Program-made: the position numbers and the translations under genes | Origin: Chromatiaceae bacterium | GTDB lineage: Bacteria > Pseudomonadota > Gammaproteobacteria > Chromatiales > Chromatiaceae | NCBI GenBank assembly: GCA_016714645.1 | Contig: JADKCI010000001.1 | Coordinates: forward strand, 62,001-126,000 | Direction: 5' to 3' | Length of the DNA: 64,000 nt | The notes under the pieces: generated by a model | Seen by the model: only the letters and a program-made list of their open reading frames with translations | Database searches by the model: none | What the model was told of the DNA's origin: nothing | In this document: positions 49,017 through 57,313 of the stretch, in pieces | How positions within the stretch are numbered: the first letter of the stretch is position 1 | How the letters are laid out: each line of letters starts with the position of its first letter

Positions 49017-49835
49017 TCATATCCCTGGCCCGCGGCGCGCCTGTTGCGCCCTGGCCTGGGACAGCAGGGCACGCGTGGCCTCGTAAGAGGCTTGGCAAAA
49101 GGATACAAAAGCCGATTCAAGCCCCGGGTTGGGCCAGACGCCGGTATGGCCCCCAAGCTGTCCGGCCTGGATTTGGTAGGCAGCCAGGATTTCGATATAC
49201 CGCTTGCGATCCTTCAGTTCGATCACCACCGGCAAATGGCCGGAGTGCAACAGTGGCAGGTTCGCGAGCAGGCGGGCCATGCGCCCATTACCGTCCCAGA
49301 AGGGATGGATGTGGACAAAGCCCAGATGGAGCCGGGCATAAGCGGCCAGGGCCTCATCCTCGCTCAGGGGCTTGACGCAAAAGCGGTTCAATGCCGTCAA
49401 CCAGGTCGCCATGAGCAGGGGCACATCACCGGGCATGGCGTATTCGATGAAGGTCTGGCGGCCATCGGCGGTCACCGCGTAGGCCCCGTTGGGCTCACGC
49501 TTCCAGGCGCCATTAGGCATATAGATATCCGTCACCTCGGCGGTCTGCACGGCCCGATGCAGATCGAACAGCCGATCCAGAGTCACCGGTTCTTCCGTCC
49601 AGGCGTAGATCTGCTCGATGGCGCGGGCATGGCCCACCACCTCCTGATGGTCCTTGAGCGGTTTGCCCCCGACCGTCAGCCCTTCCTCGATGACAAACTT
49701 GGTCTCCCCCAAGGTCAGGGTATTACCTTCGAGCGCGGTGGAACCGTGGGTCCAGAGGTCCCGCACCTGAGCCATCAGGGCCGCCCGAATGTCCGGGTCC
49801 AGCCCTGCCAGGACCTTGAGGCGAGGAATATTCAT
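49017..49835 (-). CDS. Fic-family protein with N-terminal inhibitory helix
   Basis: 272 residues from the ATG at 49835 (MNIPRLKVLAGLDPD); the frame is open to 49955 but that stretch lacks homology. The inhibitory motif STALEGN (Ser-x-x-x-Glu-Gly-Asn) marks a self-inhibited class II Fic protein, and HPFWDGNGRMAR is the full catalytic motif (His, Asp, two Gly, Arg). Fic enzymes attach AMP or other nucleotides to proteins. Its 5' end and upstream region recur at 58798, and its 3' half recurs at 47281. Confidence 0.9.
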   Translation of the reverse strand: MNIPRLKVLAGLDPDIRAALMAQVRDLWTHGSTALEGNTLTLGETKFVIEEGLTVGGKPLKDHQEVVGHARAIEQIYAWTEEPVTLDRLFDLHRAVQTAEVTDIYMPNGAWKREPNGAYAVTADGRQTFIEYAMPGDVPLLMATWLTALNRFCVKPLSEDEALAAYARLHLGFVHIHPFWDGNGRMARLLANLPLLHSGHLPVVIELKDRKRYIEILAAYQIQAGQLGGHTGVWPNPGLESAFVSFCQASYEATRALLSQARAQQARRGPGI

Positions 49836-50192
49836 AGCGGGGCTCCGTGGCTGATCTTCACTGGCTAGGGTAAGGGCACTGAATTCCTGAACACGAACCG
49901 GCTGAACACCCTCCCCAAGGGCGTGCCTGTAGGCCTGGAATGGGCATGGTTCCAAGGCAAGGGGAAAGGTGGATTCTACGCGGCGGTTAGGTCGCCGTGG
50001 CAGCCTTTACACCAGAGGGGCATCACCAAACCTGCCGCCGCATCTGGACCTTCTATCTTTCAACTGAACTCGGCATGAAACCTGTGCATGAACAGGGGGG
50101 TCGCTCCTCTTGGTCACTTGCCAGACGTGACGTAACATCTATTTTGTTCGAATACAGGACACGATGATCCCTAGCAAGAAGGAGACACCCAG
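49836..50192. promoter_or_regulatory. Shared divergent promoter region of fic and uma2
   Basis: 357 bp without a convincing gene between the divergent fic and uma2 starts. It ends with an AAGAAGGAGACACCCAG ribosome site before the uma2 ATG. The same sequence, almost unchanged, occurs at 58826-59183. Confidence 0.5.
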
Positions 50193-50777
50193 ATGCCCAA
50201 GGCGGCCCGCAAAATGGACCACTTCAATTATGGGGACTATTGCCAGTGGCCCGAGGGGGAGCGCTGGGAGTTGATCGACGGCGAGGCCTTTGCCATGGCA
50301 CCCGCGCCGATGCGGTTGCATCAGGAGTTCGTCGTCGTATTGGCCGCCCAGATACATCCCCATCTGGAGGGAACGGACTGCCGCATCTATGTCGCCCCCT
50401 TCGATGTGCGCCTGCCCAGAAAAGACGAGGCCGACGCGCGCGTGGATACGGTGGTACAACCCGACGTAGCGGTCATCTGCGATCCCCGTAAGCTGGATGA
50501 CAAAGGCTGCCGGGGTGCCCCGGACTGGATCATCGAGATCCTCTCCCCCGCCAGCGCCGCCCATGATCAGATCCGTAAACGGGCACTCTACGAGCGTCAC
50601 GGGGTCCGGGAATACTGGCTGCTACACCCGGTCGACCGGGTATTGACCATCTATCGGCTGGGCGAGGATGGCACCTTCGGCAAGCCGGACATCCGGGCGC
50701 TAGAGGAGCCGACCCCGGTGGGCGTGATCGCGGGCATGGCGATTCACTGGCCGCCTGGCGACCCCATCGCGCGGTGA
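50193..50777 (+). CDS. Uma2-family (DUF820) restriction-endonuclease-like protein, copy 1
   Basis: 194 residues. WELIDGEAFAMAPAP opens the fold; QPDVAVICDPRKLDD and PDWIIEILSPAS carry the conserved Asp and Glu of the PD-(D/E)XK-like Uma2 nuclease site, and GVREYWLLHP the C-terminal signature. Function of the family is not established. It differs from the copy at 59184 mainly in a 20-residue block (AAQIHPHLEGTDCRIYV against ARQIGNALQGQPCRVYV), so part of one copy was exchanged. Confidence 0.88.
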   Translation: MPKAARKMDHFNYGDYCQWPEGERWELIDGEAFAMAPAPMRLHQEFVVVLAAQIHPHLEGTDCRIYVAPFDVRLPRKDEADARVDTVVQPDVAVICDPRKLDDKGCRGAPDWIIEILSPASAAHDQIRKRALYERHGVREYWLLHPVDRVLTIYRLGEDGTFGKPDIRALEEPTPVGVIAGMAIHWPPGDPIAR

Positions 50778-51001
50778 GATAACCCGCGCACGCCTTTCTC
50801 TGCCAGAGCAAGTGGTTGACTTGCGCGGCGAAGACAAGCTGGCGGGAGCCTATTCCACATCACCAAGGCTGGCGCCTGATGTGACACCTCGTAACGGCGC
50901 GCCCTGGACATGGCCCCACCGCGGGGCGCCTCACCCCTTGATACACACCAGCGGCTCCAGCCGCGCTACCAGCCGGGCCAAGCCGCCGCGGCCTACATCC
51001 G

Positions 51002-51501
51002 TGAGACCCGTGCCCGCAACTGGCGGTGTTGCTTGGCATTTGTCCGGCAGTCAGGCTGTCTATCGATGACCACGAAGGGCAAGTGGTGGAGATCCACTAT
51101 CCGGCCGCCTTTGCCCAGACCTACCTGCGCCCCGAGGTGCGACTGGAAATCGGTCCCCTGGCATCCTGGGTTCCCCACGACGAGTACAGCTTCCGAGCTT
51201 ATGCTGCCGATGCCTTCCCCAAGATCTTTGCCGAACCCGATTGTCCGGTCATTGCGATCAGGGCCGAGCGGACCTTCTGGGAATAGGCGACCATCCTGCA
51301 CCAGCAGGCTCACAATCCTCGGGCGATCCCCAGTCGCTATTCGCGCCACTGCTACGACCTATTCCGCCTCGCGGAGAGTGCTGTCCGTGCGGTGGCGCTG
51401 GCCGACTTGCCGCTGCTCGCGGAAGTCGTCGCTTTCAAGCAGCGCTTCTACCCCTGCAATCGGGCGAGATACGGCGAGGCCAGGCCGTCCACTGCCTAGG
51501 G
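51002..51501 (+). pseudogene. AbiEii-like nucleotidyltransferase, broken
   Basis: The frame from about 51026 reads LRPEVRLEIGPLASWVPHDE and IAIRAERTFWE, meets an in-frame TAG at 51284-51286, then continues ATILHQQAHN and SRHCYDLFRLAE to a TAG near 51497. These are C-terminal motifs of AbiEii/AbiGii-type toxins. The nucleotidyltransferase active site is missing at the 5' side, so it is a remnant. 50778-51001 contains only the diverged tail of repeat B. Confidence 0.6.
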
Positions 51502-52377
51502 GGTCATCGAGCCCCTGATCGTCTCTCTGCATCCCGAGACCCTGGGGCATTACCTCCTGGTGGCCGGGGAACGGCGCTGGCGGGCGGCGGGTATGGCCGG
51601 CCTGGCGACGGTCGCCGTGATCCACGCCCAGCACATCGAGGCGCCGACGCGGCGCTTCCTGTGCGAGTTCGCATCGAGGATCGGGAGCCGCTCACTGAGC
51701 TTCAGCTTGCCGAGGCGATGGCCCGGCGGTCTTTCGGAGGCTCGAAGGACAGGGCCAAGGACCAGGCCCGCTATCGGCGCCTGGTCACCTCGCTGCGCGA
51801 GCTGGAGATCAGCCCCTATCTGTCGCTGCCGGAGCGCGAGGGCCTCGCCGAGGCCAGGGGTACCTGCGAGCGCCTCGCGCGAGCGGCCGAGCTGGCGAAG
51901 GATCGGGCCAAACGCCAGGAGAAGGCCGCCGAAGCCGAGCGCGAGGCGCGTTACCGGGAGGCGGCCGGACTCCTGGCGATGTCCTTTCCCTTCGACCCGA
52001 ACCGCCTGGAGACCACCGTCATCGACCTGCTGGCGCTCGATCGCTACAGCAACGCGGACTGGCTCATTCAGCCCGAGTCGGTCGATGGCTTCGCGGACCG
52101 GCTGCGCCAGCGTGCCGCCCCCGAGCAAAGCCCCATGGACCTCCTGCTGCGTGAACTGGCGTCGCATCAGGAGCAGGTTCGTGCCCATGTCGCCCGCGAC
52201 TGGACCAGCAGCGCCGAGCCGCTGGCGGACCTGAGCGCGCGCCTGGCCGAGAGGCTCCCCGCGCTGCGCGAGGCCATCCTGGCCGCCCCGCCGATGCTTC
52301 TCTTGGGGGTGCGCCATGTGCTGGATGACGGGATACCGCCGAAGGTGGTGCGCCTGCCGGTGCGCCAGTCCCCATGA
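51500..52377 (+). pseudogene. ParB-like partition/nuclease gene, truncated and frameshifted
   Basis: The first frame reads GVIEPLIVSLHPETLG and VAGERRWRAAGMAGL, the core motif of ParB/Spo0J N-terminal domains. Near 51668 the frame must shift by one base into the frame that gives VRIEDREPLTELQLAEAMAR and then runs to the stop at 52377 with a long charged helical region (KDRAKRQEKAAEAEREARY). The N-terminal start is also lacking. It overlaps the next ORF by 4 nt (ATGA), as in an operon. Confidence 0.6.
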
Positions 52378-52679
52378 TGCCGATCCCCAATGCCACGCGG
52401 CGGCAAGTGATCTCGGCGTTCCGGTTCCACTGCCATCGGTCCCCGGCCGAGGCCGCCGCCTTGCTGACGACCTTTGCCGTCGCCCGGGGGCTTTCCGATC
52501 CGCGCCGGCCGCCCCCGGGGTCCGCCCTGGAGCAGTGGGCGACGGCGACCAAGGCCCCCCTCTGGGCGGTCCAGGCCGCGGCCTCTTGGTTGCATGCCCA
52601 TGCCGCCCTGGCCGACCCAGACGAGCAAACGGCCGTCGCGGAGGTCCTGGGCCAGGTCGGCGGGGGAGGGGAGGCATGA
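52374..52679 (+). CDS. Small hypothetical protein of conjugative element
   Basis: 101 residues, MMPIPNATRRQVISAFRFHC and a largely alpha-helical Ala-rich remainder. Coupled at both ends by ATGA overlaps, with the ParB-like remnant before and the TOPRIM gene after, so it is likely translated. No domain recognised. Confidence 0.6.
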   Translation: MMPIPNATRRQVISAFRFHCHRSPAEAAALLTTFAVARGLSDPRRPPPGSALEQWATATKAPLWAVQAAASWLHAHAALADPDEQTAVAEVLGQVGGGGEA

Positions 52680-53665
52680 GACTTTCGCATGCGAAAAACC
52701 CTGCCCCTTCCGACACCCCGCGCCAGCGCGACGAGCTGGAGCGCTTCAAGACCGCCATCAACCTGACCAAGTACGCCGCGGCCGAGGGCTATCGCCTCGA
52801 CCGCCGGGCGAGCTCCCGCAACTCCGTGGTCATGCGCCACCCCAGCGGCGACAAGATCATCATCGCCCGCGGGGAGGATGACCACTGGATCTACTTCTCG
52901 GTGCGCGACGACAGCGACAACGGCTCGGTCATCGACTTCATCCAGCACCGGCGCCGGTGCTCCATCGGCGAGGTTCGCCAAGAGTTGCGGCCCTGGGTCG
53001 GCGGCTCCTTCGTGCGGGCTGTGCCGGGGCTGTACGTCCCCGAGGTGGTCGCGGTCTCGCGGGACCGGGCCGGGGTGATCCGGGCGCTGGCCGGAATGCG
53101 CCCTCTGATAACACATCGGTACCTGGAGGAGGAGCGGGGAATCCCCCAGAGCTTGCTCGAACACCCCAGGTTCGCCGGCCGGGTCCTGGTGGACGCCCGC
53201 TCGAACGTTATCTTCCCCCACGCCGACCGGGATGGACCCTGCTGCTACGAGGTCAAGAACCGGGGGTTTACCGGCTTCGCGCCGGGAGGGGAGAAGGGGT
53301 TGTGGATCTCGCGGGTGCAGCGCACCGATACCGCACTGGTGCTTGCTGAGAGCGGTATCGACGCCCTGAGCTATGCGGCCCTGCATCCTGACGACAACGC
53401 GCGCTACGCGAGCTTCGGAGGCGCCATGAATCCCAGCCAGCCGGCCCTGATCCGGGCGGCGATCAAGCGCCTGGTGCCTGGTGCGACGGTGCGGATTGCC
53501 ACGGATAACGACGAGGACGGTACCGCCTTTGTGGTTATCATTGAGGGGCTGGTTGCGGAGACGGGGAGGGGAGACCTGGCGATCGAGCGGGCCGTGCCCG
53601 TGGATGCCAAGGATTGGAACGATGTGCTTCTGCGTGCGAGCAGGGCGGCTCCTGCAATCGGTTGA
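52676..53665 (+). CDS. DUF3991/TOPRIM-domain protein
   Basis: 329 residues from the ATG at 52676. The N-terminal half (NLTKYAAAEGYRLDRRASS and DFIQHRRRCSIGEVRQEL) matches DUF3991 and the primase-like zinc-free region; the C-terminal half has the TOPRIM Glu in LAESGIDALSY and the acidic pair in IATDNDEDG. Such proteins are common on integrative conjugative elements and plasmids, where they may act in DNA processing. Intact. Confidence 0.82.
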   Translation: MRLSHAKNPAPSDTPRQRDELERFKTAINLTKYAAAEGYRLDRRASSRNSVVMRHPSGDKIIIARGEDDHWIYFSVRDDSDNGSVIDFIQHRRRCSIGEVRQELRPWVGGSFVRAVPGLYVPEVVAVSRDRAGVIRALAGMRPLITHRYLEEERGIPQSLLEHPRFAGRVLVDARSNVIFPHADRDGPCCYEVKNRGFTGFAPGGEKGLWISRVQRTDTALVLAESGIDALSYAALHPDDNARYASFGGAMNPSQPALIRAAIKRLVPGATVRIATDNDEDGTAFVVIIEGLVAETGRGDLAIERAVPVDAKDWNDVLLRASRAAPAIG

Positions 53666-53733
53666 CAGGATTCGGTGGTACGTCCCCTATTTCCTCGTCT
53701 GCCTAAGTCGAATATAAGTTGCGGGCCAAAACC

Positions 53734-54981
53734 ATGAAACAAGTTCTCGTATTATTCTCTGATCCTCCAGATGAGGTTAATCCCGAAATACGGTTACGCT
53801 TGGATAAAGAAGATCGGCTCATCACGGCGCTCGCCAGCCGTTTTGCTGGTGCCGTTCAGGTCCATCGGCAACATGCGTCAGAAACTGCAGATATCCACAA
53901 TCTCCTGATCCACCGCTCTTACAATGTTATTCAGTTTTCTGGACACGGGAATTCCGAAGGGATCGTTCTTGACAAGACCGATATGGGTGAAGGTGGTGAG
54001 CTGGTAAGCCCGTTACGTCTCCAAAGCCTACTTTCGATTCCAGAAACGCCTCCCACTCTTGTCATTCTGTTATCCTGTTACTCTGCTGAAGCACTTCCGA
54101 TACTTGCTCAAGTCGCTCCTTTCGTAATCACTGCGACGGGGCCGCTTAGCGATGCCTGTAGCCTTGATTTTATTTCTTGCTTCTACGAACGGTTCTTCGG
54201 TGACTATTCTATACAGCATTCGTTCGAGCATGCTAAACGAATTATAGAATCCAAAGGAAAAGACTGCCACAATATTCGCTTGGACAGACGATTTTTTATT
54301 CAAAAAGGGAGTTCTAAGTATATAGAAAGCACTCCGGATCTTTGGAAAGAAAGTGTCCTCGTCAACCTCGATGCAGTGGTCAACTCCATAGCCGCACTTG
54401 AGATACCAGAAGAAGAAGTTCTGCACCTCATTTCGAAGAAGCTGTCAGTGCATAGATGGATTTTTGACGTGCCGCGGGAAAGGTGCGTTATCCCAATAGG
54501 ACGAATGTTGTTTGGGGAGTTTGCTTGGAAAGATGCTAATGATGTGGTGCTCTGCACAAAGCTAGCGAGGTTGCGCGCCGATGTTCCACCACTGCATTGG
54601 CAAACGTGGCATAAGCTCCTTCTATTATACAACGACCTGGCTTCAAATGACTATCGCGCGCAACCCAATCCGGCAGAGGCAGAGAGTAGGAATAGCTTGC
54701 TACGCGCCGTAAATTTGCTGTCCCACTATGTTTCGAAGTATATTCAGCCATCGAGAGACGATATTGCAGCGCTCGGATTTTTAGAGTCTTTGCCTTATGT
54801 TGAGTTCATAACTACGCACAGTGAAATTGCGAGGGATCAATTCGACCTCGAACGATTTCCGCAAGTGGTAAAATCCCTAGAGGAGGCGCTCACCAACTTC
54901 CATGAATTGGTTGAGAGTCTAACCCCCCCAGTTGCAAAAACAGCGGTTAATAAATGGCCGGATGACGCGGGGACTCGATGA
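53734..54981 (+). CDS. CHAT-type caspase-like protease
   Basis: 415 residues from the ATG at 53734 (MKQVLVLFSDPPDE); a TTG at 53719 would add five. The N-terminal 190 residues form a CHAT/caspase-like fold: NVIQFSGHGNSEG gives catalytic His71 and LVILLSCYSAEAL catalytic Cys115. The opening VLFSDPPDE and the REC-like pattern are typical of CHAT proteins in defence loci. Residues about 205-280 (EEEVLHLISKKLS onward) look like an EAD-type helical adaptor region; the C-terminal 130 residues are helical and unassigned. The stop overlaps the next start (ATGA). Base composition is clearly AT-richer than the flanks, suggesting transfer. Confidence 0.8.
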   Translation: MKQVLVLFSDPPDEVNPEIRLRLDKEDRLITALASRFAGAVQVHRQHASETADIHNLLIHRSYNVIQFSGHGNSEGIVLDKTDMGEGGELVSPLRLQSLLSIPETPPTLVILLSCYSAEALPILAQVAPFVITATGPLSDACSLDFISCFYERFFGDYSIQHSFEHAKRIIESKGKDCHNIRLDRRFFIQKGSSKYIESTPDLWKESVLVNLDAVVNSIAALEIPEEEVLHLISKKLSVHRWIFDVPRERCVIPIGRMLFGEFAWKDANDVVLCTKLARLRADVPPLHWQTWHKLLLLYNDLASNDYRAQPNPAEAESRNSLLRAVNLLSHYVSKYIQPSRDDIAALGFLESLPYVEFITTHSEIARDQFDLERFPQVVKSLEEALTNFHELVESLTPPVAKTAVNKWPDDAGTR

Positions 54982-56111
54982 ATATCGAAGAGATAACCGA
55001 AGCGCTCGCCGACCACTCCGTGATAGCGGTCGAGTTGGAATTCACTGAAACATACCCGTGCCTGAAGGAGGGGACACGACTCCTACTGGATGGCATGTCT
55101 CTTGGACACGATTTAGAGCAGACTATACTCAACAGGTTTATAGCAGCTGACCGTAAGAATACCTTCAGTTTCGGGAAAATGCTTTTTCTCCCCCACTTAA
55201 TTGTGGACACCGCAGATCGCATTCCGGAACGTGTGGCCTGGCTTTTCCAAGAAAAGAGGGTAGACATTGAGGAATTTGAGGCCCAAGCAACTGTTTGCTG
55301 CTTTGTGGTCGGACCTCGTGAATTCGTCACAACGCTTTGTAGGATTTCTGTTCAACTGTGCGAAGGTACAACATTTGTGCAGGACGCCTACCAATTGGGG
55401 AGGGACGACGAAATTCGACGGTTGCTTAGGCGACTGTTGCCGAACATTGTGGAGAAACCTTTAACCGGATCTCCACAGACAGAGGATGATGGCGTACTGG
55501 GGGAACCCCAGGGATGGTTTTCCGATCGGGCAGTTATCGTGAACACGTTGGGAATGCACGCGAGAGCGACAGCTCGACTGAACGCCGTAGCGAGATCTTT
55601 CGCGTGTCCGATTCAGCTGCGTTGTGTAGGTCAGCGGCAGTCCGATTGGGTTAATGGGAAGAGTATCATGGAAGTGATGATGCTAGCCGGGAGTGTGGGA
55701 TCGGAAATTGAGATTCGTGCTAGGGGAAAAGAAGGCATCGCAGCCGTCTCGTTCTTGATCGACTACATAGACACCGGAATGGATGAAGATGTTACTGTCG
55801 ATATTAGGGAGAGAGTCTACCGAAAAAAGGTGTTGGCCCGCACAGAACTCCCGACGAGAGTCGTCGCCAAGTGTGATGTTGGCTGGGGTCACGAGATATT
55901 CGTTCGAGGAGACACGCCACCTTTGAGCTGGGAGCGTGGCCTTGCCATGAGTTGTATTGATAAAGACATTTGGCTGTGGGAAATGCCTCGGCTTCTGCTC
56001 GGTTCCTCGTTCGAGTTTAAACTTCTTCGTGATGATGCAACGTGGGAGGTCGCAGTAAGGGATCGCATCGGCGAAGCTGGAAAGGTAACGGTAGCATTTC
56101 CGGAGTTTTAG
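54978..56111 (+). CDS. EIIA-like / HPr-like / C-terminal beta-domain fusion, partner of CHAT protease
   Basis: 377 residues. Residues about 1-160 resemble a PTS EIIA (mannitol/Ntr-type) domain with the conserved His in FLPHLIV (His73) and CCFVVGPREFVTTLCRI. Residues about 183-265 are HPr-like: NTLGMHARATARLN with His194 in the phosphorylation position and VNGKSIMEVMML with Ser229 in the regulatory position. The Pro of the usual HARPA is Ala, and spacing between His and Ser is four residues longer than in E. coli HPr. Residues about 290-377 (EIFVRGDTPPLSWERG, FEFKLLRDDATWE) resemble a CBM20-like beta sandwich. Translationally coupled to the CHAT gene. The combination is not one I know. Confidence 0.75.
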   Translation: MNIEEITEALADHSVIAVELEFTETYPCLKEGTRLLLDGMSLGHDLEQTILNRFIAADRKNTFSFGKMLFLPHLIVDTADRIPERVAWLFQEKRVDIEEFEAQATVCCFVVGPREFVTTLCRISVQLCEGTTFVQDAYQLGRDDEIRRLLRRLLPNIVEKPLTGSPQTEDDGVLGEPQGWFSDRAVIVNTLGMHARATARLNAVARSFACPIQLRCVGQRQSDWVNGKSIMEVMMLAGSVGSEIEIRARGKEGIAAVSFLIDYIDTGMDEDVTVDIRERVYRKKVLARTELPTRVVAKCDVGWGHEIFVRGDTPPLSWERGLAMSCIDKDIWLWEMPRLLLGSSFEFKLLRDDATWEVAVRDRIGEAGKVTVAFPEF

Positions 56112-56615
56112 AGGCGCCGAATCCGGTCTTCCAATCAAGCATCTTCTGGAAGTGTCAATGTTTCCGCGTTTTACGGATCCTTTTTGAACAACAAGGAACA
56201 ACAAGAGGCCAGGCTTAATGGCGGCTATCTTGGCTCGCCGGAGCGCCTGTCGACGCCCGGCGGCTGTTTGGAGTTCCTTCTATGAGGGCTTCGTCGTCAA
56301 ACCCAGCGAGAGGTGCGTTAATCGATATCTGGACTTCTCTCCGTCTCGCGCGGTTCTCGGTCGCATTTGACGCCGTCGTTAGGCAATTTCTTTCTCTTCA
56401 TTCGCAAGCTAACGAAGCGGGACCCATATTCTGGTCACTACTTCTGCCGCCTCGGCCAAGGATTATCCGGTTCAACATGAATCTCCTTACCTGGCCGCGC
56501 TGGAGGCCACCCTCGTTCAGGGGGGGGCTGGCTGTTAGGGGGGGATGGTCTTTCGGGACGACTAGGTTGTGGTTTGTCCTTCCGACGTTCTGGCGACTCT
56601 CTTGTTGCCATTGCT
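56112..56615. other. Gene-poor spacer between CHAT/HPr pair and SLATT-like gene
   Basis: About 500 bp between two convergent transcription units. An open frame at 56282-56659 has no recognisable domain, contains a G-rich tract (56520-56545) and overlaps the end of the SLATT-like gene; I do not accept it as a gene. No clear terminator hairpin seen. Confidence 0.4.
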
Positions 56616-57137
56616 TTATGCCTGTGGAACAAAGAATGATTCTGAGGGGAGTTCTCTGAGAACCTCCTCTTCGCATGCTCTCTTCACGGTAGCGTTTTCT
56701 CTTGTTTCAGGGGGTTTACTTACCAACGATTTTTCCCGTCGAATAGCCTTACGAAATTCCTCTTGTTGAGTTTTATCGTAGGTTCGCTTTTGCTCTACGA
56801 TTGTCTTTATCTCCATTAAATCGTATTCAAGGCCTCGATACCCTGCTAACACGCCCTCATAGTCCTTTATTTTCTTTGGGAGGGCCAATAGAGGTTTGAC
56901 TACGGCTGTGGCGGCCGCGATAACGCCGAAGTACTGCCATACCAGGCTTCCAATAGACGTCGACCAAAACCACAGTCCGGCGATTGCAGAAGAGGGCGCT
57001 GTCGCTAGCAAGATCAGATCTAGGGAAAAAGTCAATCTTTCTACCATTTGTAGTCTACGGCTGTAATACTTCACATTTAGCCGGGCTGTCCGTAGTTTGT
57101 CATACACACTCCAAATCGGATGTTCTTCTCGGTTCAT
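56616..57137 (-). CDS. SLATT-like two-helix membrane protein
   Basis: 173 residues from the ATG at 57137 (MNREEHPIWSVYDKLRTARL); the longer frame to 57272 runs into unrelated sequence. A helical, basic N-terminus (LNVKYYSRRLQMVERLT) precedes two membrane helices (about 37-57 and 63-83), then KKIKDYEGVLAGYRGLEYD and a long charged helical tail. This matches the SLATT plan, a pore-forming effector class found in nucleotide-signalling and reverse-transcriptase defence systems. No SMODS or SLOG sensor gene is adjacent; the CHAT/HPr pair is its nearest intact neighbour. Confidence 0.55.
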   Translation of the reverse strand: MNREEHPIWSVYDKLRTARLNVKYYSRRLQMVERLTFSLDLILLATAPSSAIAGLWFWSTSIGSLVWQYFGVIAAATAVVKPLLALPKKIKDYEGVLAGYRGLEYDLMEIKTIVEQKRTYDKTQQEEFRKAIRREKSLVSKPPETRENATVKRACEEEVLRELPSESFFVPQA

Positions 57138-57313
57138 TCCCGATGCCTTTGTGGTTACTAGCCTAAAAATTGGGGTAGATTTGTTTTGTATTCCGTGGTC
57201 TTGCGGCAGGCAGCAGGCCTGCTCGAGTTTCCGGTATGCACGGGGGCGAGGGTCTTGACTCGTGCCTCTCAACCCTCATCGCGGTCGGCCGTCGTGTAAA
57301 TTCGGGGGCCAGT

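Larger units (their letters stand above)
49808..50985 (+). repeat. Long direct repeat B, left copy (fic start, uma2, rtcB tail)
   Basis: Aligns with 58798-59970 in the same orientation. From 49808 to about 50777 identity is very high apart from one block near 50333-50392; beyond the uma2 stop it drops to roughly three quarters but still includes the last 50 bp of the rtcB 3' end (CCCTTGATACACACCAGCGG). The two copies frame the conjugative-element remnant. Confidence 0.88.

Noticed and set aside
56282..56659. 125-codon open frame between the HPr fusion and the SLATT-like gene
   Set aside because: No domain, no ribosome site, G-rich tract inside, and it overlaps the end of the better supported SLATT-like gene.
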